DNA of 64,000 nucleotides from Pseudopedobacter sp037968815 (GCA_037968815.1 JBBKWF010000002.1:283349-347348); one strand, 5' to 3'. Shown: positions 44,672 to 54,366, counted from the stretch's first letter. Made by a program: numbers and translations. The notes: generated by a model not told the origin, from the sequence alone.

Positions 44672-44715
44672 CCCCTACAACCTTAATTTTTATACAACAA
44701 TTAAGGTTGTAGAGG
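44672..44715 (-). terminator. Terminator after the CotH-domain gene
   Basis: Arms 44675-44688 and 44699-44712 are perfectly complementary (14 bases), extendable to 17 with one mismatch, and TTTTGTTG follows on the minus strand. It begins 11 bases after the CotH-domain stop codon. Confidence 0.75.
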
Positions 44716-44725
44716 CCTATTTATA

Positions 44726-46240
44726 TTATAAGTTTTGGTCAAGCCACTCAATTCTTATATTTAGCCAAGTTTTAATCTGTTTTACTTCGGCATCGTAAGT
44801 AGGTAGTATAACAGCGTTAGGCCAAACATACTTACCAAGGATATCCCATTTTATAAAGTTTTTTTGTTGAGATAAGTTTAAATAGAGCGCTTGTTGATCA
44901 ATTTCTTCTAGCATCTCTGGTATTTCTTTCTTTTTAATTTCATCCCATCTGGCTCTTACTTTAGCTTCAAAAGCCGGGTCTTGAAATAGTCTATTAAACC
45001 AAACGCCATCTTTTACCCACCAGCCACTTGCACCTTTTGCGTTTGAGTAATCAACATTACCCATACTCAAGTCAAAATCCCATAAAGGACCCATTCCTAA
45101 TTTACCATCACGGTCTTTATAGTAGTACATACTGCTATAACCTTTTGAGTCCTGGTTTTTCACCAACTCTTCTACTAAAAACCAACTGATAAAAGAGTTT
45201 ACGTTTATATATTTTGCATATCCGTTTTCGGGATCTGTAAAATTTGATGAGAAAATAGCTGTTTCCGTATCTTGGATGTAGTTCTTAATATAAGTGAGTT
45301 GGGCGGAAGTTATATCTTCAGGAGATTTAATGGTAAAGGGTAAATTCTTTTGCGTTCTAAACCAAAAATCTTCGTCTAAACGTTGATCAAGCTCTAATAA
45401 ATAACCTCCTGTAATTTTATTAGCAGTTATATCCTCTTCGTCTAGCTCGGTAATATCTATTCTGTCAGTACCTACCTCCATTTGTTCGGTTAATAAATAA
45501 CTACCTAAATGTTCTCCGTTTATAATCACCTCAACAGGGATAGAAGGAGGTGTAAAATCTGCACCTATTTTCCTACCCAAGTTAAAAACGGTACTTGTTC
45601 TCATTAGTGTTTTATCAGAATAGTTAGCCAGTAGCACCCACTCTTTTGCGGTTGGCAAGCCTAATATTTTTGCTTTACTATCAAGTTTTATTTTGTAAGG
45701 CTTTTTAGGCATACCCCAAGTAGAGTTTCCACGCCCTTTAATCCTTAATGAGTATGGAGCGGTTACTTCTTCAAATTGCTGGTTTGCATCAATTACTAAA
45801 CTGCCATTTACATAATCATCTTTAGATACTACTGGACTTTCTGTGGTGATATTGAATATGGGGATACCGGTATAATGAAGAACCTTTACAGTATAGTTTT
45901 TTTGTGTCCCATTTTTATAAGCCACATTGTAAATAACAGGCTCAGAAAAATCGTTGACAGTTATGCCACTTGTTTGGGTTTCTCCATTGGCACTAACTAC
46001 AGCATCGTCTCCTGCAAAAGAAATAATTAAAGACTTTGACCCGTTAACAGCAGGAATTACAGCTTGTACTTGATCACCGTTTACGGTGCATATAAGATCT
46101 GATATTAAGCTACTATTGTTCTTTGTTTCAAATTTAAAAGTTGTAAAAACTTCTTGCTGTTCACTGGTTTTTTTGACCTTATCTTTCTTACAACCAATAA
46201 AGGCTATAACAAAAAACAGATATAGTATGTTTTTTCCCAC
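44726..46240 (-). CDS. CotH-kinase-like domain lipoprotein
   Basis: A 504-residue lipoprotein (lipobox FIGC, Cys17) with an N-terminal beta domain (~35-125, ending YKNGTQKNYTVKVLH, DUF5018-like) and a CotH fold (~150-490). CotH hallmarks are RGNSTWGMPKKPYKIKLD, KEWVLLANYSDKTLMRTS, GSYLLTEQMEV and GPLWDFDLSMGN. The CotH family includes the spore-coat protein kinase of Bacillus, so a phosphotransfer activity is possible but unproven here. It starts with GTG. It sits between the GH128 gene and the discoidin gene, with terminators on both sides. Its role in glucan use is unknown. Confidence 0.82.
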   Translation of the reverse strand: MGKNILYLFFVIAFIGCKKDKVKKTSEQQEVFTTFKFETKNNSSLISDLICTVNGDQVQAVIPAVNGSKSLIISFAGDDAVVSANGETQTSGITVNDFSEPVIYNVAYKNGTQKNYTVKVLHYTGIPIFNITTESPVVSKDDYVNGSLVIDANQQFEEVTAPYSLRIKGRGNSTWGMPKKPYKIKLDSKAKILGLPTAKEWVLLANYSDKTLMRTSTVFNLGRKIGADFTPPSIPVEVIINGEHLGSYLLTEQMEVGTDRIDITELDEEDITANKITGGYLLELDQRLDEDFWFRTQKNLPFTIKSPEDITSAQLTYIKNYIQDTETAIFSSNFTDPENGYAKYINVNSFISWFLVEELVKNQDSKGYSSMYYYKDRDGKLGMGPLWDFDLSMGNVDYSNAKGASGWWVKDGVWFNRLFQDPAFEAKVRARWDEIKKKEIPEMLEEIDQQALYLNLSQQKNFIKWDILGKYVWPNAVILPTYDAEVKQIKTWLNIRIEWLDQNL

Positions 46241-46335
46241 GTTTGTTTAGGTTAATATTGGTTATTAGCTTGGAATAAATTAAAGCAACCGAGTATAATC
46301 AATTGTAATTGATAGGTGCTTTATAAAAGAAAAGC

Positions 46336-46368
46336 CGAAGAACCAACTCTATAAAAATTAGTTCTTCG
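46336..46368 (-). terminator. Terminator after the GH128-type gene
   Basis: CGAAGAAC (46336-46343) pairs with GTTCTTCG (46361-46368), with weaker extension inside. The minus strand continues GGCTTTTCTTTT. Confidence 0.7.
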
Positions 46369-46376
46369 AGCTATAA

Positions 46377-47681
46377 TTAGTTAAATCGCAACCAGTTTAA
46401 ACAAGTTGTACCGCTAATCATTTTAATTCTTACGGTATGCTTTCCTTTGGTAAGAGAAAGAGCATTATTACTGGTTTTCCAAATGTAATCTTCACTCGTG
46501 TTTGGCAACTCAATAGTCTTTGCAGAAGAGCCGTCAACGGTTAATTCTATAGAAGCATCACGGTAAGAAGCATAACGGAGGTCAAAACTGTAATTACCAT
46601 CTGAAGGGACTTCAATCTGATATTCCATCCATAAGTCACTGAAAAAGTCAAAAACTTCAACAGTACCAGATTTATCAGTTGTAGGTCTTATATGTACACT
46701 AGATAACCATCCGCTTGTTGTAGCAGAGGCAGAAGAGTTTAAATTAACATAATGAGCAGCTGGGAAAGCTTCCCCTTTTGCATAGTATACGCTTTTGTCA
46801 AATGTGGATAGGTTTACATATACAATACCTGCGTCAGTTAATCCGTAAGGCTGACTTTTAGTAAGAAGTTGCATAAAGGGATAAGTGTCAACAGCTCCGT
46901 TTGTACGGGGAATAAACCAAGCATAATGTAAGACATCAGGGTTTACTTCCATGTAGTTTAGTACATCAGCCATATATTTTATTTGTTGAGTTGCACTTGA
47001 TATGCTTGGTTCCCAAGCACAAAACTCTGTCATCCAGATTTTTTTATTGTACTTTTTAAATCTCTCCACATAAGATTTAAAGGCAGAAGGAGAAGCCATA
47101 TAACTATGTAAAGCGATACCATCAAAATCTGAAAGAGGTACTAATTCAAAAAACTCATCTAACCATTTTATTGGATCTTCATAATTTGCTAATGTTCCAT
47201 AATTCATTGCTGGCGAAATGATTTTCATATTCAGCTCGTCGGCCAGTGCTTTAACTTCCGGAAAAAGCTCAGCAGCTCTCTGCGGTGTCATATTTGCCTG
47301 ATCTGTTAAATTAGGCTCGTTATAGGCTAAAAGATACTCACACTCAGGATGTCTTTCTTTATAAGCTCTTATCCTGTCTTTATTGAAACTACCGTTCCAA
47401 GTCATTGGAAAATAACTCATTCCTTTTGAAGTGGTAGCATCATCTAGTTCTGTTGGGATGTCATTTCCCCAATTATAAAACCAAGAAACTCCTGGAGAAA
47501 GTAAATTCACATCCTCCAGAAGTTGAAAGCTGTAAGAAACTCCTCTTTTCTCACTACGGCTTTGTTTATTAACCACAGTAACTTCCGCATCTTTATCTTT
47601 TATAGATTTGTTGCTTTTTTTACAGGAAATTATTGAAACAGAGATTAAAAATATTAAACAACTAAAGGTTAGTTTTTTCAT
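46377..47681 (-). CDS. GH128-type (Glyco_hydro_cc/Asl1) glycosidase lipoprotein
   Basis: A 434-residue lipoprotein (lipobox IISC, Cys20) with a TIM-barrel of the Glyco_hydro_cc family. SWFYNWGND near the start, YNEPN (Glu122, probable acid/base) and WMTEFCAW (Glu219, probable nucleophile) are the family's catalytic landmarks. A C-terminal beta-sandwich (~305-434; YSFDLRYASYRDASIELTVDG) resembles CBM6-type modules. GH128 members cut beta-1,3-glucan. It starts 24 bases after the GH16 gene, so the two form one unit at the cell surface. Assignment to GH128 is from motifs and context. Confidence 0.82.
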   Translation of the reverse strand: MKKLTFSCLIFLISVSIISCKKSNKSIKDKDAEVTVVNKQSRSEKRGVSYSFQLLEDVNLLSPGVSWFYNWGNDIPTELDDATTSKGMSYFPMTWNGSFNKDRIRAYKERHPECEYLLAYNEPNLTDQANMTPQRAAELFPEVKALADELNMKIISPAMNYGTLANYEDPIKWLDEFFELVPLSDFDGIALHSYMASPSAFKSYVERFKKYNKKIWMTEFCAWEPSISSATQQIKYMADVLNYMEVNPDVLHYAWFIPRTNGAVDTYPFMQLLTKSQPYGLTDAGIVYVNLSTFDKSVYYAKGEAFPAAHYVNLNSSASATTSGWLSSVHIRPTTDKSGTVEVFDFFSDLWMEYQIEVPSDGNYSFDLRYASYRDASIELTVDGSSAKTIELPNTSEDYIWKTSNNALSLTKGKHTVRIKMISGTTCLNWLRFN

Positions 47682-47705
47682 CTTTTTTTAAATTTATACT
47701 CTTAA

Positions 47706-48605
47706 CTATTTTTGATAGACCTTTACATAATCAACATACATATTTGCGCCTCCTTCAGGAACTGCTGTAATTCCGTTTGAGCTTAAAATCCCTGTAAATC
47801 TACCACCTACAGCTAAGTTTAACAGAATAAAAAAGTCTTTATGAAAGTATAACCCCGGTGATTTATCATTAGTTTTACTTGAGATACCCATATAAAAATA
47901 AGGGTCTGCATTAGGGTTTTTATCTAAATCAACATACATCTTAACGGCCTGATCATCCCAAATCATGGTGTACAAATGAAAGTCATCTTGTAAACTATAA
48001 GGTGCTGTGGCATTGTAAGCATAACTTGGGTTGTTTTGCCAAGTTGGTCCCCAGTGACAGGCGCCGTTGAAAAGAGTTTCTTGCGTATTAGCGCTTATTC
48101 CATTAGCATGTCCCATTTCAAGAATGTCAATTTCTCCACATTTTGGCCACCCAACTTGGTCATAATCATTACCCATCATCCAAAACGCTGGCCACAGTCC
48201 ATTTTTAGTTTTTGGCAGTTTAATACTAGCCTCTATTTTACCGTATTTAAAGTATTGTTTTCCTTTTGTGGTTAAACGGCCTGAAGTAAAACTTTTCCCT
48301 CCAAAACTTTCTTCTTTAGCGGTGATGATCAAACAATTTTTTTCACTAGAAGGTTCTTTTCCTATAGAAATGTTTTCTCTTCTGTAATATTGTAGCTCTA
48401 GGTTACCACCACCGTTACCATTAACCTCAATATTCCAGTTTTCCTCATTTAGGGTCGGGTCTGTAAATAAATCTTGCCAAACTAACTTATATCCTTGGTT
48501 CTCTCCAGAACCGTCAGGAATTACGTCAGATTTATTGCTACTACTGCAACTGGCAAAAAATAGCATGCCCATTAACACTAATATGTTGTACTTTATTAAC
48601 TTCAT
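47706..48605 (-). CDS. GH16 laminarinase-type lipoprotein
   Basis: A 299-residue surface lipoprotein (lipobox FASC, Cys20). The GH16 active site is intact: Glu158-x-Asp160-x-x-Glu163 in GEIDILEMG, with WPAFWMMGND upstream and HLYTMIWDDQAVKMYVD downstream, as in laminarinases (GH16_3). The ATG at 48605 was chosen because it gives a proper lipoprotein signal; the frame extends to TTG 48641. A TCTATTTG element (minus strand, 48630-48637) is one base from the -7 consensus. It leads the GH16-GH128 unit. Confidence 0.93.
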   Translation of the reverse strand: MKLIKYNILVLMGMLFFASCSSSNKSDVIPDGSGENQGYKLVWQDLFTDPTLNEENWNIEVNGNGGGNLELQYYRRENISIGKEPSSEKNCLIITAKEESFGGKSFTSGRLTTKGKQYFKYGKIEASIKLPKTKNGLWPAFWMMGNDYDQVGWPKCGEIDILEMGHANGISANTQETLFNGACHWGPTWQNNPSYAYNATAPYSLQDDFHLYTMIWDDQAVKMYVDLDKNPNADPYFYMGISSKTNDKSPGLYFHKDFFILLNLAVGGRFTGILSSNGITAVPEGGANMYVDYVKVYQK

Positions 48606-48718
48606 GATTAATTTTTTGGATCTCTTAATCAAATAGATCAATAGAATTGATTTCGAGATTTTTTGAAATAATTAGGTGTAAATAATTACCCGTTTTTTTG
48701 TTTAAAATAAAGTAAGAA

Positions 48719-48746
48719 GCGCATTCCCTTATCAGGAAATGCACCT
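48719..48746 (-). terminator. Terminator of the susC-susD-lipoprotein unit
   Basis: GCATTCCC (48721-48728) and GGAAATGC (48735-48742) pair with one G-U wobble in RNA; a T-rich but interrupted tail follows on the minus strand. Confidence 0.6.
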
Positions 48747-48765
48747 TTTTACTTTATAATCACAA

Positions 48766-49500
48766 TTATTTTGCAGCTGGTTTATAGAAGAAAATTCCAT
48801 CTATATCCAATTTAGTACCTGCAACTGGGCCACTTAATACTGCTAATAAATTACCGCTATTGAAACCCGCAGATGTATACCTTAAACCTTTATCTTTCAG
48901 CACAGATACTGGGATCTCAATTTCATGCCACTCGCCATCGCGAGTAAAGTTAGTATAAGGAGCAACGCCTTCAAAGTCAGAAGCACCGATGGTGATTTTA
49001 GCTGTATTTGTTCCGTCAAATAAAAGAATCTGGTGAGTAGCATTGTCTTTACTTTTCATTGCGAAACGTAATTTATAATCGTCTGTTAATGCATCTAATT
49101 TAATGGTTTTAGTACTTGCTGGAGAAAATCCGCAACCAGACCAACCCACGCTGTTTACCACTAAGCTTGTCCATCCTTCAACTTCTCCAAAAGAATTAGG
49201 GCCTACAGAAGAACCTGCAGAATAAGTTGATTCCCAAATGTATAAAAACATATTTAGGTCATCCGTACGGAAATCCCCTTTTATTTTTGAAGCTATTTTT
49301 TTCTCGGTTGTTGCATCTAAAGCAATAAGGTAATAGTCGCTACCTTTTAATGAAGCAGAAGTAGTTCCTCCAGTTCCATCACCGTCACCTGGCTCTTCGG
49401 TCTCTTCTTTTGTAGTATCATCTTTTTTAGAACAAGATGTTGTGGTGAAAGCTATAAATAGGATAGCCATTAAAAATAATGATAATTTTTGCTTTTTCAT
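48766..49500 (-). CDS. Probable surface glycan-binding lipoprotein
   Basis: A 244-residue lipoprotein (lipobox TTSC, Cys23) with an acidic, Gly/Thr-rich linker (~25-48) and one predicted beta-sandwich ending in KLDIDGIFFYKPAAK. It is third in the susC-susD unit, the usual place of SusE/F-like surface glycan-binding proteins, which is the main reason for the call; there is no direct recognisable similarity to SusE or SusF. The end resembles the YYDNIYFYKS ends of the modules in the protein at 58427. It could equally be a carbohydrate-binding module of a known CBM family. Confidence 0.6.
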   Translation of the reverse strand: MKKQKLSLFLMAILFIAFTTTSCSKKDDTTKEETEEPGDGDGTGGTTSASLKGSDYYLIALDATTEKKIASKIKGDFRTDDLNMFLYIWESTYSAGSSVGPNSFGEVEGWTSLVVNSVGWSGCGFSPASTKTIKLDALTDDYKLRFAMKSKDNATHQILLFDGTNTAKITIGASDFEGVAPYTNFTRDGEWHEIEIPVSVLKDKGLRYTSAGFNSGNLLAVLSGPVAGTKLDIDGIFFYKPAAK

Positions 49501-49552
49501 TTTGTAAAATTTAAATTGTTATTAGTTGGTTAATTGTTTCTGTTTATAATAT

Positions 49553-51142
49553 TTAGTTTGGACCTAAAGAGCCCAAATTGATTTCTTCTTGAGGGATTGG
49601 GAATAATTCGCTGGTGCCTTTGATAAAAGGAGCCATTGCTTCTTGCACTTCTGTGGTTTCTGAAGCTTTGTAAGCGTCCATAATTTCTTTTGCTTCTCCC
49701 CAACGCACTATGTCGTACCAACGGTGACCTTCCATAGCAAGCTCTACACGGCGCTCATGACGTACTGCTTTACGTAGATCTACTTTTGTATCTGTATATC
49801 CTCTGTAATTTGGGAATGCCGGAAGTATAGATGAATTTCCGTTACGAGCTCTTGCTCTTACTTCTTCTAAAGCAGTTTTTGCTTCGGTAAGTTTGTTGTT
49901 TTCAATACAAGCTTCTGCGTACATTAATAAAACATCTGCATAACGGATAATTTTATTATTTATAGGACCACGACTTGGGTGTGATAAAGAAAACACAATA
50001 CCGCCAGGTCCATCTTCCATCATAGCATATTTTTTATTTAAGTAACGACTACCAAAATAAATTTCCTGCTCAGGACTTTGAATTTGTGCCGAAGTTGGAT
50101 TGATGATGGTTTCGTCTCTTCTAGGATCACCAGTTTCATACTCGTTGTATAAGTTTTGAGTTGGTTTGTTGAAACCCCAGCCTGCAACAGGACTAATTAA
50201 AGTAGAGCGTGAACGAGTCAAGATAACGTTAAAACTACCTCTGGTAAATCCAAATCCTTCGCCATAATCACTAGTTGGATCAGCCATGTATTGAATTTCA
50301 AAAATAGATTCTCTACCGTTTTCACCAAGAAGCGTAAAGTTGTCTTTATAGTTAGTTACCAAGTTGTACTCTCCATCAATTCTTGCTTGTTTTACTACTT
50401 CTTCTCCCCACTTTTCTGCTTCGGGATAGTTTTGAACACTTAAATAAGCTTTAAGTAACATTGCTTGAGCAGCCCCTTTAGTAGCTCTACCTAAATCTAC
50501 TACTGGGTATTCACTTTTCTTCCATAGTTTAACTTCAGCATCTTTTAAATCAGTGATAATTAAATCATAAATTTCTGTAGATGTTGCTTTAGGCTGATTC
50601 CATTGTGCTGAACTTTCAATTACGAAATCTACTTTAGGTACACCTCCAAAAACTCTAACTAAACGGAAGTAATAATATGCTCTTAAAAACTTTGCTTCGC
50701 CAATTAAACGGTCTTTTAAACGCTGATCCATTGTTGCATCAACCTCTACATTTGGCACTTGTGATAATACAAGGTTACAACGAGCAATACCTTGGTATTG
50801 TGCTCTGTAGAAATCTAACAAAAACTCGTTGTTAGATTGGGTTTTAAAGTTTTCCATGTCGTAAACAGATGACATATCAGAAATACCTTGGCCACCTTTT
50901 AAAGCATCGTCAGAAACTACATCGCCAATAAAAAATTCGCTAAAGTAAGTGCTGTTATACTGCCATGTGGCAGGAACGTATGCTGCGTTAACAGATTGTA
51001 TAGCGGTTTGTCCGTTCGAAAAGAAATCTTCTAAATTGGTTATACCTGGTGATTTTTCCACCAACCATTTATCGCATGAAGTAACAAGTAATGCTACTGA
51101 AAATGAGAATGTTATAAATATTTTTTTAGATATATTATTCAT
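49553..51142 (-). CDS. SusD/RagB family nutrient-binding lipoprotein
   Basis: The surface lid of a SusCD transporter. A lipoprotein signal (lipobox VTSC, Cys23) precedes the SusD-like N-terminal region (DKWLVEKSPGITNLEDFF) and RagB/SusD C-terminal region (KIIRYADVLLMYAEACIEN and RHERRVELAMEGHRWYDIVRWG). A length of 529 residues is typical. It starts 8 bases after the susC stop and is followed by the lipoprotein gene 52 bases later. The neighbouring enzymes suggest it binds beta-1,3-gluco-oligosaccharides. Confidence 0.95.
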   Translation of the reverse strand: MNNISKKIFITFSFSVALLVTSCDKWLVEKSPGITNLEDFFSNGQTAIQSVNAAYVPATWQYNSTYFSEFFIGDVVSDDALKGGQGISDMSSVYDMENFKTQSNNEFLLDFYRAQYQGIARCNLVLSQVPNVEVDATMDQRLKDRLIGEAKFLRAYYYFRLVRVFGGVPKVDFVIESSAQWNQPKATSTEIYDLIITDLKDAEVKLWKKSEYPVVDLGRATKGAAQAMLLKAYLSVQNYPEAEKWGEEVVKQARIDGEYNLVTNYKDNFTLLGENGRESIFEIQYMADPTSDYGEGFGFTRGSFNVILTRSRSTLISPVAGWGFNKPTQNLYNEYETGDPRRDETIINPTSAQIQSPEQEIYFGSRYLNKKYAMMEDGPGGIVFSLSHPSRGPINNKIIRYADVLLMYAEACIENNKLTEAKTALEEVRARARNGNSSILPAFPNYRGYTDTKVDLRKAVRHERRVELAMEGHRWYDIVRWGEAKEIMDAYKASETTEVQEAMAPFIKGTSELFPIPQEEINLGSLGPN

Positions 51143-51150
51143 GGCTATGA

Positions 51151-54100
51151 TTAAAAATTGATGTTAGCGCCTAAAGTTATTGTTCTTGATTGCGGGTAGT
51201 TACCAAAATCTACACCTCCACCTATTTCTGGGTCGTAACCGGTATATTTTGTAAACGTTAGCAAGTTGCTACCCGCTACATATAATCTACATTTGTTTAT
51301 TCCCTTTATAGAAGCGGGTAAAGTATAGCCTAACTGCACATTTTTTAAACGTAGGTAAGATCCGTTTTCCACATACCTGCTTGATTCAAACTTATTTACG
51401 GAATTATAAGGGTTAGGGATGTCACCTGTTAAGTTATTTGGTGACCATGCGTTACGCATGGTTGTACTTAAAGTAGCATCTGCACCAGTGCCTTCTGTAC
51501 GCATACGTACTGCATTAAACAGTTCGTTTCCGGCAACACCTTGGAAAAACAGCTGAACATCAAAGTTGTTCCAATCTGCGCTCATGTTTAAGCCATAAGT
51601 TAACCATGGAAATGGGTTTCCTATTTGTTGCTTATCAGAATCGTTTATTAAACCATCATTATTTAGATCTTTATATTTTGCGTCTCCTTGGTGGTAAGAA
51701 ATTGCGTTAGGATCGTATCCAAATAAATGATCGGTTGCTTCTTGATCAGATTGGTAAATACCTTCATATTGGTACCCCCATAAGGCAAATAATGGTAAAC
51801 CTACATCACTTAAACTAAAAGTTCCGTAAATTTTTTCGCCTCCATTTAAAGCAGTAAGCTCGTTCTTAATAAACGAAACGTTACCTGTAATGTTATAACT
51901 TAATGTTTTCCTTTTTACTTTAGCTTGGTTTTGGTAGGTTAATGTAAGCTCAATACCTTTGTTTTGGACCGTACCAACATTTGCTACTGCATCATAACGG
52001 TTACCCGCGTAAGCAGGGCCTTTTACAGTTAAAAGCATATCTTTTGTGTCTCTTAAAAATAAATCTACTGTCCCAGAAAATTTGCTTTTGTAAAGTCCGA
52101 AATCTATACCGGCGTTATATTGCTCGGTTCGTTCCCAAGTACCACCCTTATTAACATAAGTTAAAACAGTTGCTCCACTTGCTAATTGCTGGTCTTGCCC
52201 TAATACATAATCAACAAAAGTTGGTCCAGTGTTAAACATTTTTAATACAAAATTATCTCCACCAATTTTCTCATTACCTATTTGGCCGTAACCGAAACGT
52301 AATTTTAAGTAGTCAACAACCGTATTGTTTTTCATCCATTCTTCTTCATTCACTTTCCAAGCTAAAGCAGTTGATGGGAAATAACCCCAAGGACTTTCTT
52401 GGAATTTACTTGATCCATCTGCTCTAAAATTGAATGTCGCTAAGTACTTACTGTCGTAAGCATACTGTAACCTGCCTAATAAAGAAAACATTCTTGTTCT
52501 GGCTACTCCGTCAGAAGCAAACGTTCTATCTTCTGTAGTTTGTGATAAATACCAGTTTGTGCTCTCTGGGTTTAAGATTGATGCACCTGCACCACCTATT
52601 GAATAATAATTGTACTGCTCAGTAATTTGACCTCCCATTATAGAGAAGCTGTTTTTACCAATTTCTTTAGCGTAAGTAAGAATGTTTTCAAAACGTACTA
52701 CAGAAGACCTTGACATATTGCTAGATAAAAAGTTGTTATCCATACCATCATAACTTGAATAGCGATAAGCTGATTTAAACAATTTGTTTCTGTTGTTGTT
52801 TAAATCCATACTTACATCTGATCTAAAAGTTAAATCTTTTAAAGGCTTAAGTTCTAGGTAAACATCACCTACTATTCTTTCTCTTTTATCTGATGGAAAA
52901 GAGTTTTCTACCATTGAGAAAGGATTAGTAACATTTTGGAAATTTGAAGAAGCACTAATCTGCCCGCCTAAATCTTTTCCGTTAAGATTAACTGCACCTG
53001 CTGGGTAATGCGTAGGGTCCCAAGGAGCCATAGCTAAAGCAGCAGATAGTATTGATGCGCCTGGACTACTGCTATTGTTCATAGCATTTCTACCTTCAGA
53101 CGGTACGAAAGAAAGGTTTTGTCCAACTTTTAACCAATCTTTTATCACACGTGATGAGTTGATTCTTAACGTAAGTCTTTTAAAGTTAGAACCTATAATT
53201 GTACCTTCTTGATCAAAATAACTGCTACTCATAGAGTAACTGCTTTTTTCGCTTCCGCCGTTAAATGCAACGTAGTAATTCTGAATTAGCGCATTTTCTT
53301 GGAAAACCTCATCTTGCCAGTCTGTTTCAACAGCATTATAACTAAAACCAGTAGGGTTGGTTGTTGATTTGATTGTTGGGTAATATGGAGAAGCTCCTAA
53401 ACGGTATAGGCTTAACCAAGAATTAAAACCTTTGGTGTCATAAAAATTAGACTGAGAAGCTCTACCATCTAAATCAATAATAGTTTCAGCAAACTCTTTA
53501 CTTTTCATCAGATCAAGCTTATTCCACCTGTTCTGAATACCAGTGTAAGCATCAAAAGAAATGGTCGACTCGCCTTTAGTCCCTTTTTTAGTAGTTACTA
53601 TAATTACCCCATTTGCACCTTTTGATCCAAAAATTGCAGTAGCCGAAGCATCTTTTAAGATTTCTGTTGAAGCAATATCGTTAGGGCTTAAAAAAGAGAT
53701 GTCATTTAAAATAACCCCATCTACTACATATATAGGAGAGCTATCATTTACAGTACCTATACCACGTATACGAACAACCGCTGCAGCACCAGGCTGACCC
53801 GAGTTGGCGTTAACCGTTACACCAGCTGCTCTACCTTGTAATGCTTGATCTAAGCTGGCAGCGGGCGTTTTTTGTAGGTCTTCTGCTTTTATTGAAGTTA
53901 CGGCGCCGGTTAAGTCACTCTTTTTAACAGTTCCGTACCCAATTGCAACAACCTCGTCTAGCATTTGAATATCCGAATCTAATGAAACGTTAATTGCAGT
54001 TGTTCCGGATACTTTACGTTCTTGAGTTTTAAAGCCTAAGAATGAAAACACTAATGTTTCCCCACTGGCAGTAGCAATGGTGTATTTTCCATTAACATCT

Positions 54101-54267
54101 GTTTGAACAGCTATATTAGTATTACTTTTTAGAGCTATCACTACACCTGGTAGAGGTAAGCCGTCATCAGAAGCTGTAACCTTTCCTGTAACCTGAAGGC
54201 TTTGTCCAAACGCAAAGTAACTTGCACAGGAAAAAAAAGTCAGCAATAGTAGAACTATTTTTTTCAT
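51151..54267 (-). CDS. SusC/RagA family TonB-dependent outer-membrane transporter
   Basis: A 1038-residue transporter. The signal peptide (ending AFGQ) is followed by a CarboxypepD_reg-like domain (~23-105; VTGKVTASDDGLPLPGVVIA), a TonB-box/plug region with GYGTVKKSDLTGAVTSIK and IRGIGTVNDSSPIYVVDGVI (~108-240), and a 22-strand barrel ending in an aromatic-rich tail. It pairs with the SusD lipoprotein to import oligosaccharides. It is the first gene of the minus-strand block and faces the regulator across a 795-base spacer. Confidence 0.96.
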   Translation of the reverse strand: MKKIVLLLLTFFSCASYFAFGQSLQVTGKVTASDDGLPLPGVVIALKSNTNIAVQTDVNGKYTIATASGETLVFSFLGFKTQERKVSGTTAINVSLDSDIQMLDEVVAIGYGTVKKSDLTGAVTSIKAEDLQKTPAASLDQALQGRAAGVTVNANSGQPGAAAVVRIRGIGTVNDSSPIYVVDGVILNDISFLSPNDIASTEILKDASATAIFGSKGANGVIIVTTKKGTKGESTISFDAYTGIQNRWNKLDLMKSKEFAETIIDLDGRASQSNFYDTKGFNSWLSLYRLGASPYYPTIKSTTNPTGFSYNAVETDWQDEVFQENALIQNYYVAFNGGSEKSSYSMSSSYFDQEGTIIGSNFKRLTLRINSSRVIKDWLKVGQNLSFVPSEGRNAMNNSSSPGASILSAALAMAPWDPTHYPAGAVNLNGKDLGGQISASSNFQNVTNPFSMVENSFPSDKRERIVGDVYLELKPLKDLTFRSDVSMDLNNNRNKLFKSAYRYSSYDGMDNNFLSSNMSRSSVVRFENILTYAKEIGKNSFSIMGGQITEQYNYYSIGGAGASILNPESTNWYLSQTTEDRTFASDGVARTRMFSLLGRLQYAYDSKYLATFNFRADGSSKFQESPWGYFPSTALAWKVNEEEWMKNNTVVDYLKLRFGYGQIGNEKIGGDNFVLKMFNTGPTFVDYVLGQDQQLASGATVLTYVNKGGTWERTEQYNAGIDFGLYKSKFSGTVDLFLRDTKDMLLTVKGPAYAGNRYDAVANVGTVQNKGIELTLTYQNQAKVKRKTLSYNITGNVSFIKNELTALNGGEKIYGTFSLSDVGLPLFALWGYQYEGIYQSDQEATDHLFGYDPNAISYHQGDAKYKDLNNDGLINDSDKQQIGNPFPWLTYGLNMSADWNNFDVQLFFQGVAGNELFNAVRMRTEGTGADATLSTTMRNAWSPNNLTGDIPNPYNSVNKFESSRYVENGSYLRLKNVQLGYTLPASIKGINKCRLYVAGSNLLTFTKYTGYDPEIGGGVDFGNYPQSRTITLGANINF

Positions 54268-54366
54268 TTAAGTTTAGTAAGTTGGTTTATTATTTAAGTT
54301 TAAGGCTTTCTAATTGGTGATGTAAAATAGCTGGTAACTATTGTAATCTTAAAAATGCACTGAGAA

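Noticed and set aside
48606..48641. TTG start for the GH16 gene
   Set aside because: It puts 12 residues before a normal lipoprotein signal and overlaps a -7-like element.
51151..54267. FecR/ECF-sigma-controlled SusC with an N-terminal STN domain
   Set aside because: No STN domain precedes the CarboxypepD_reg-like region, and no sigma or anti-sigma gene is adjacent.
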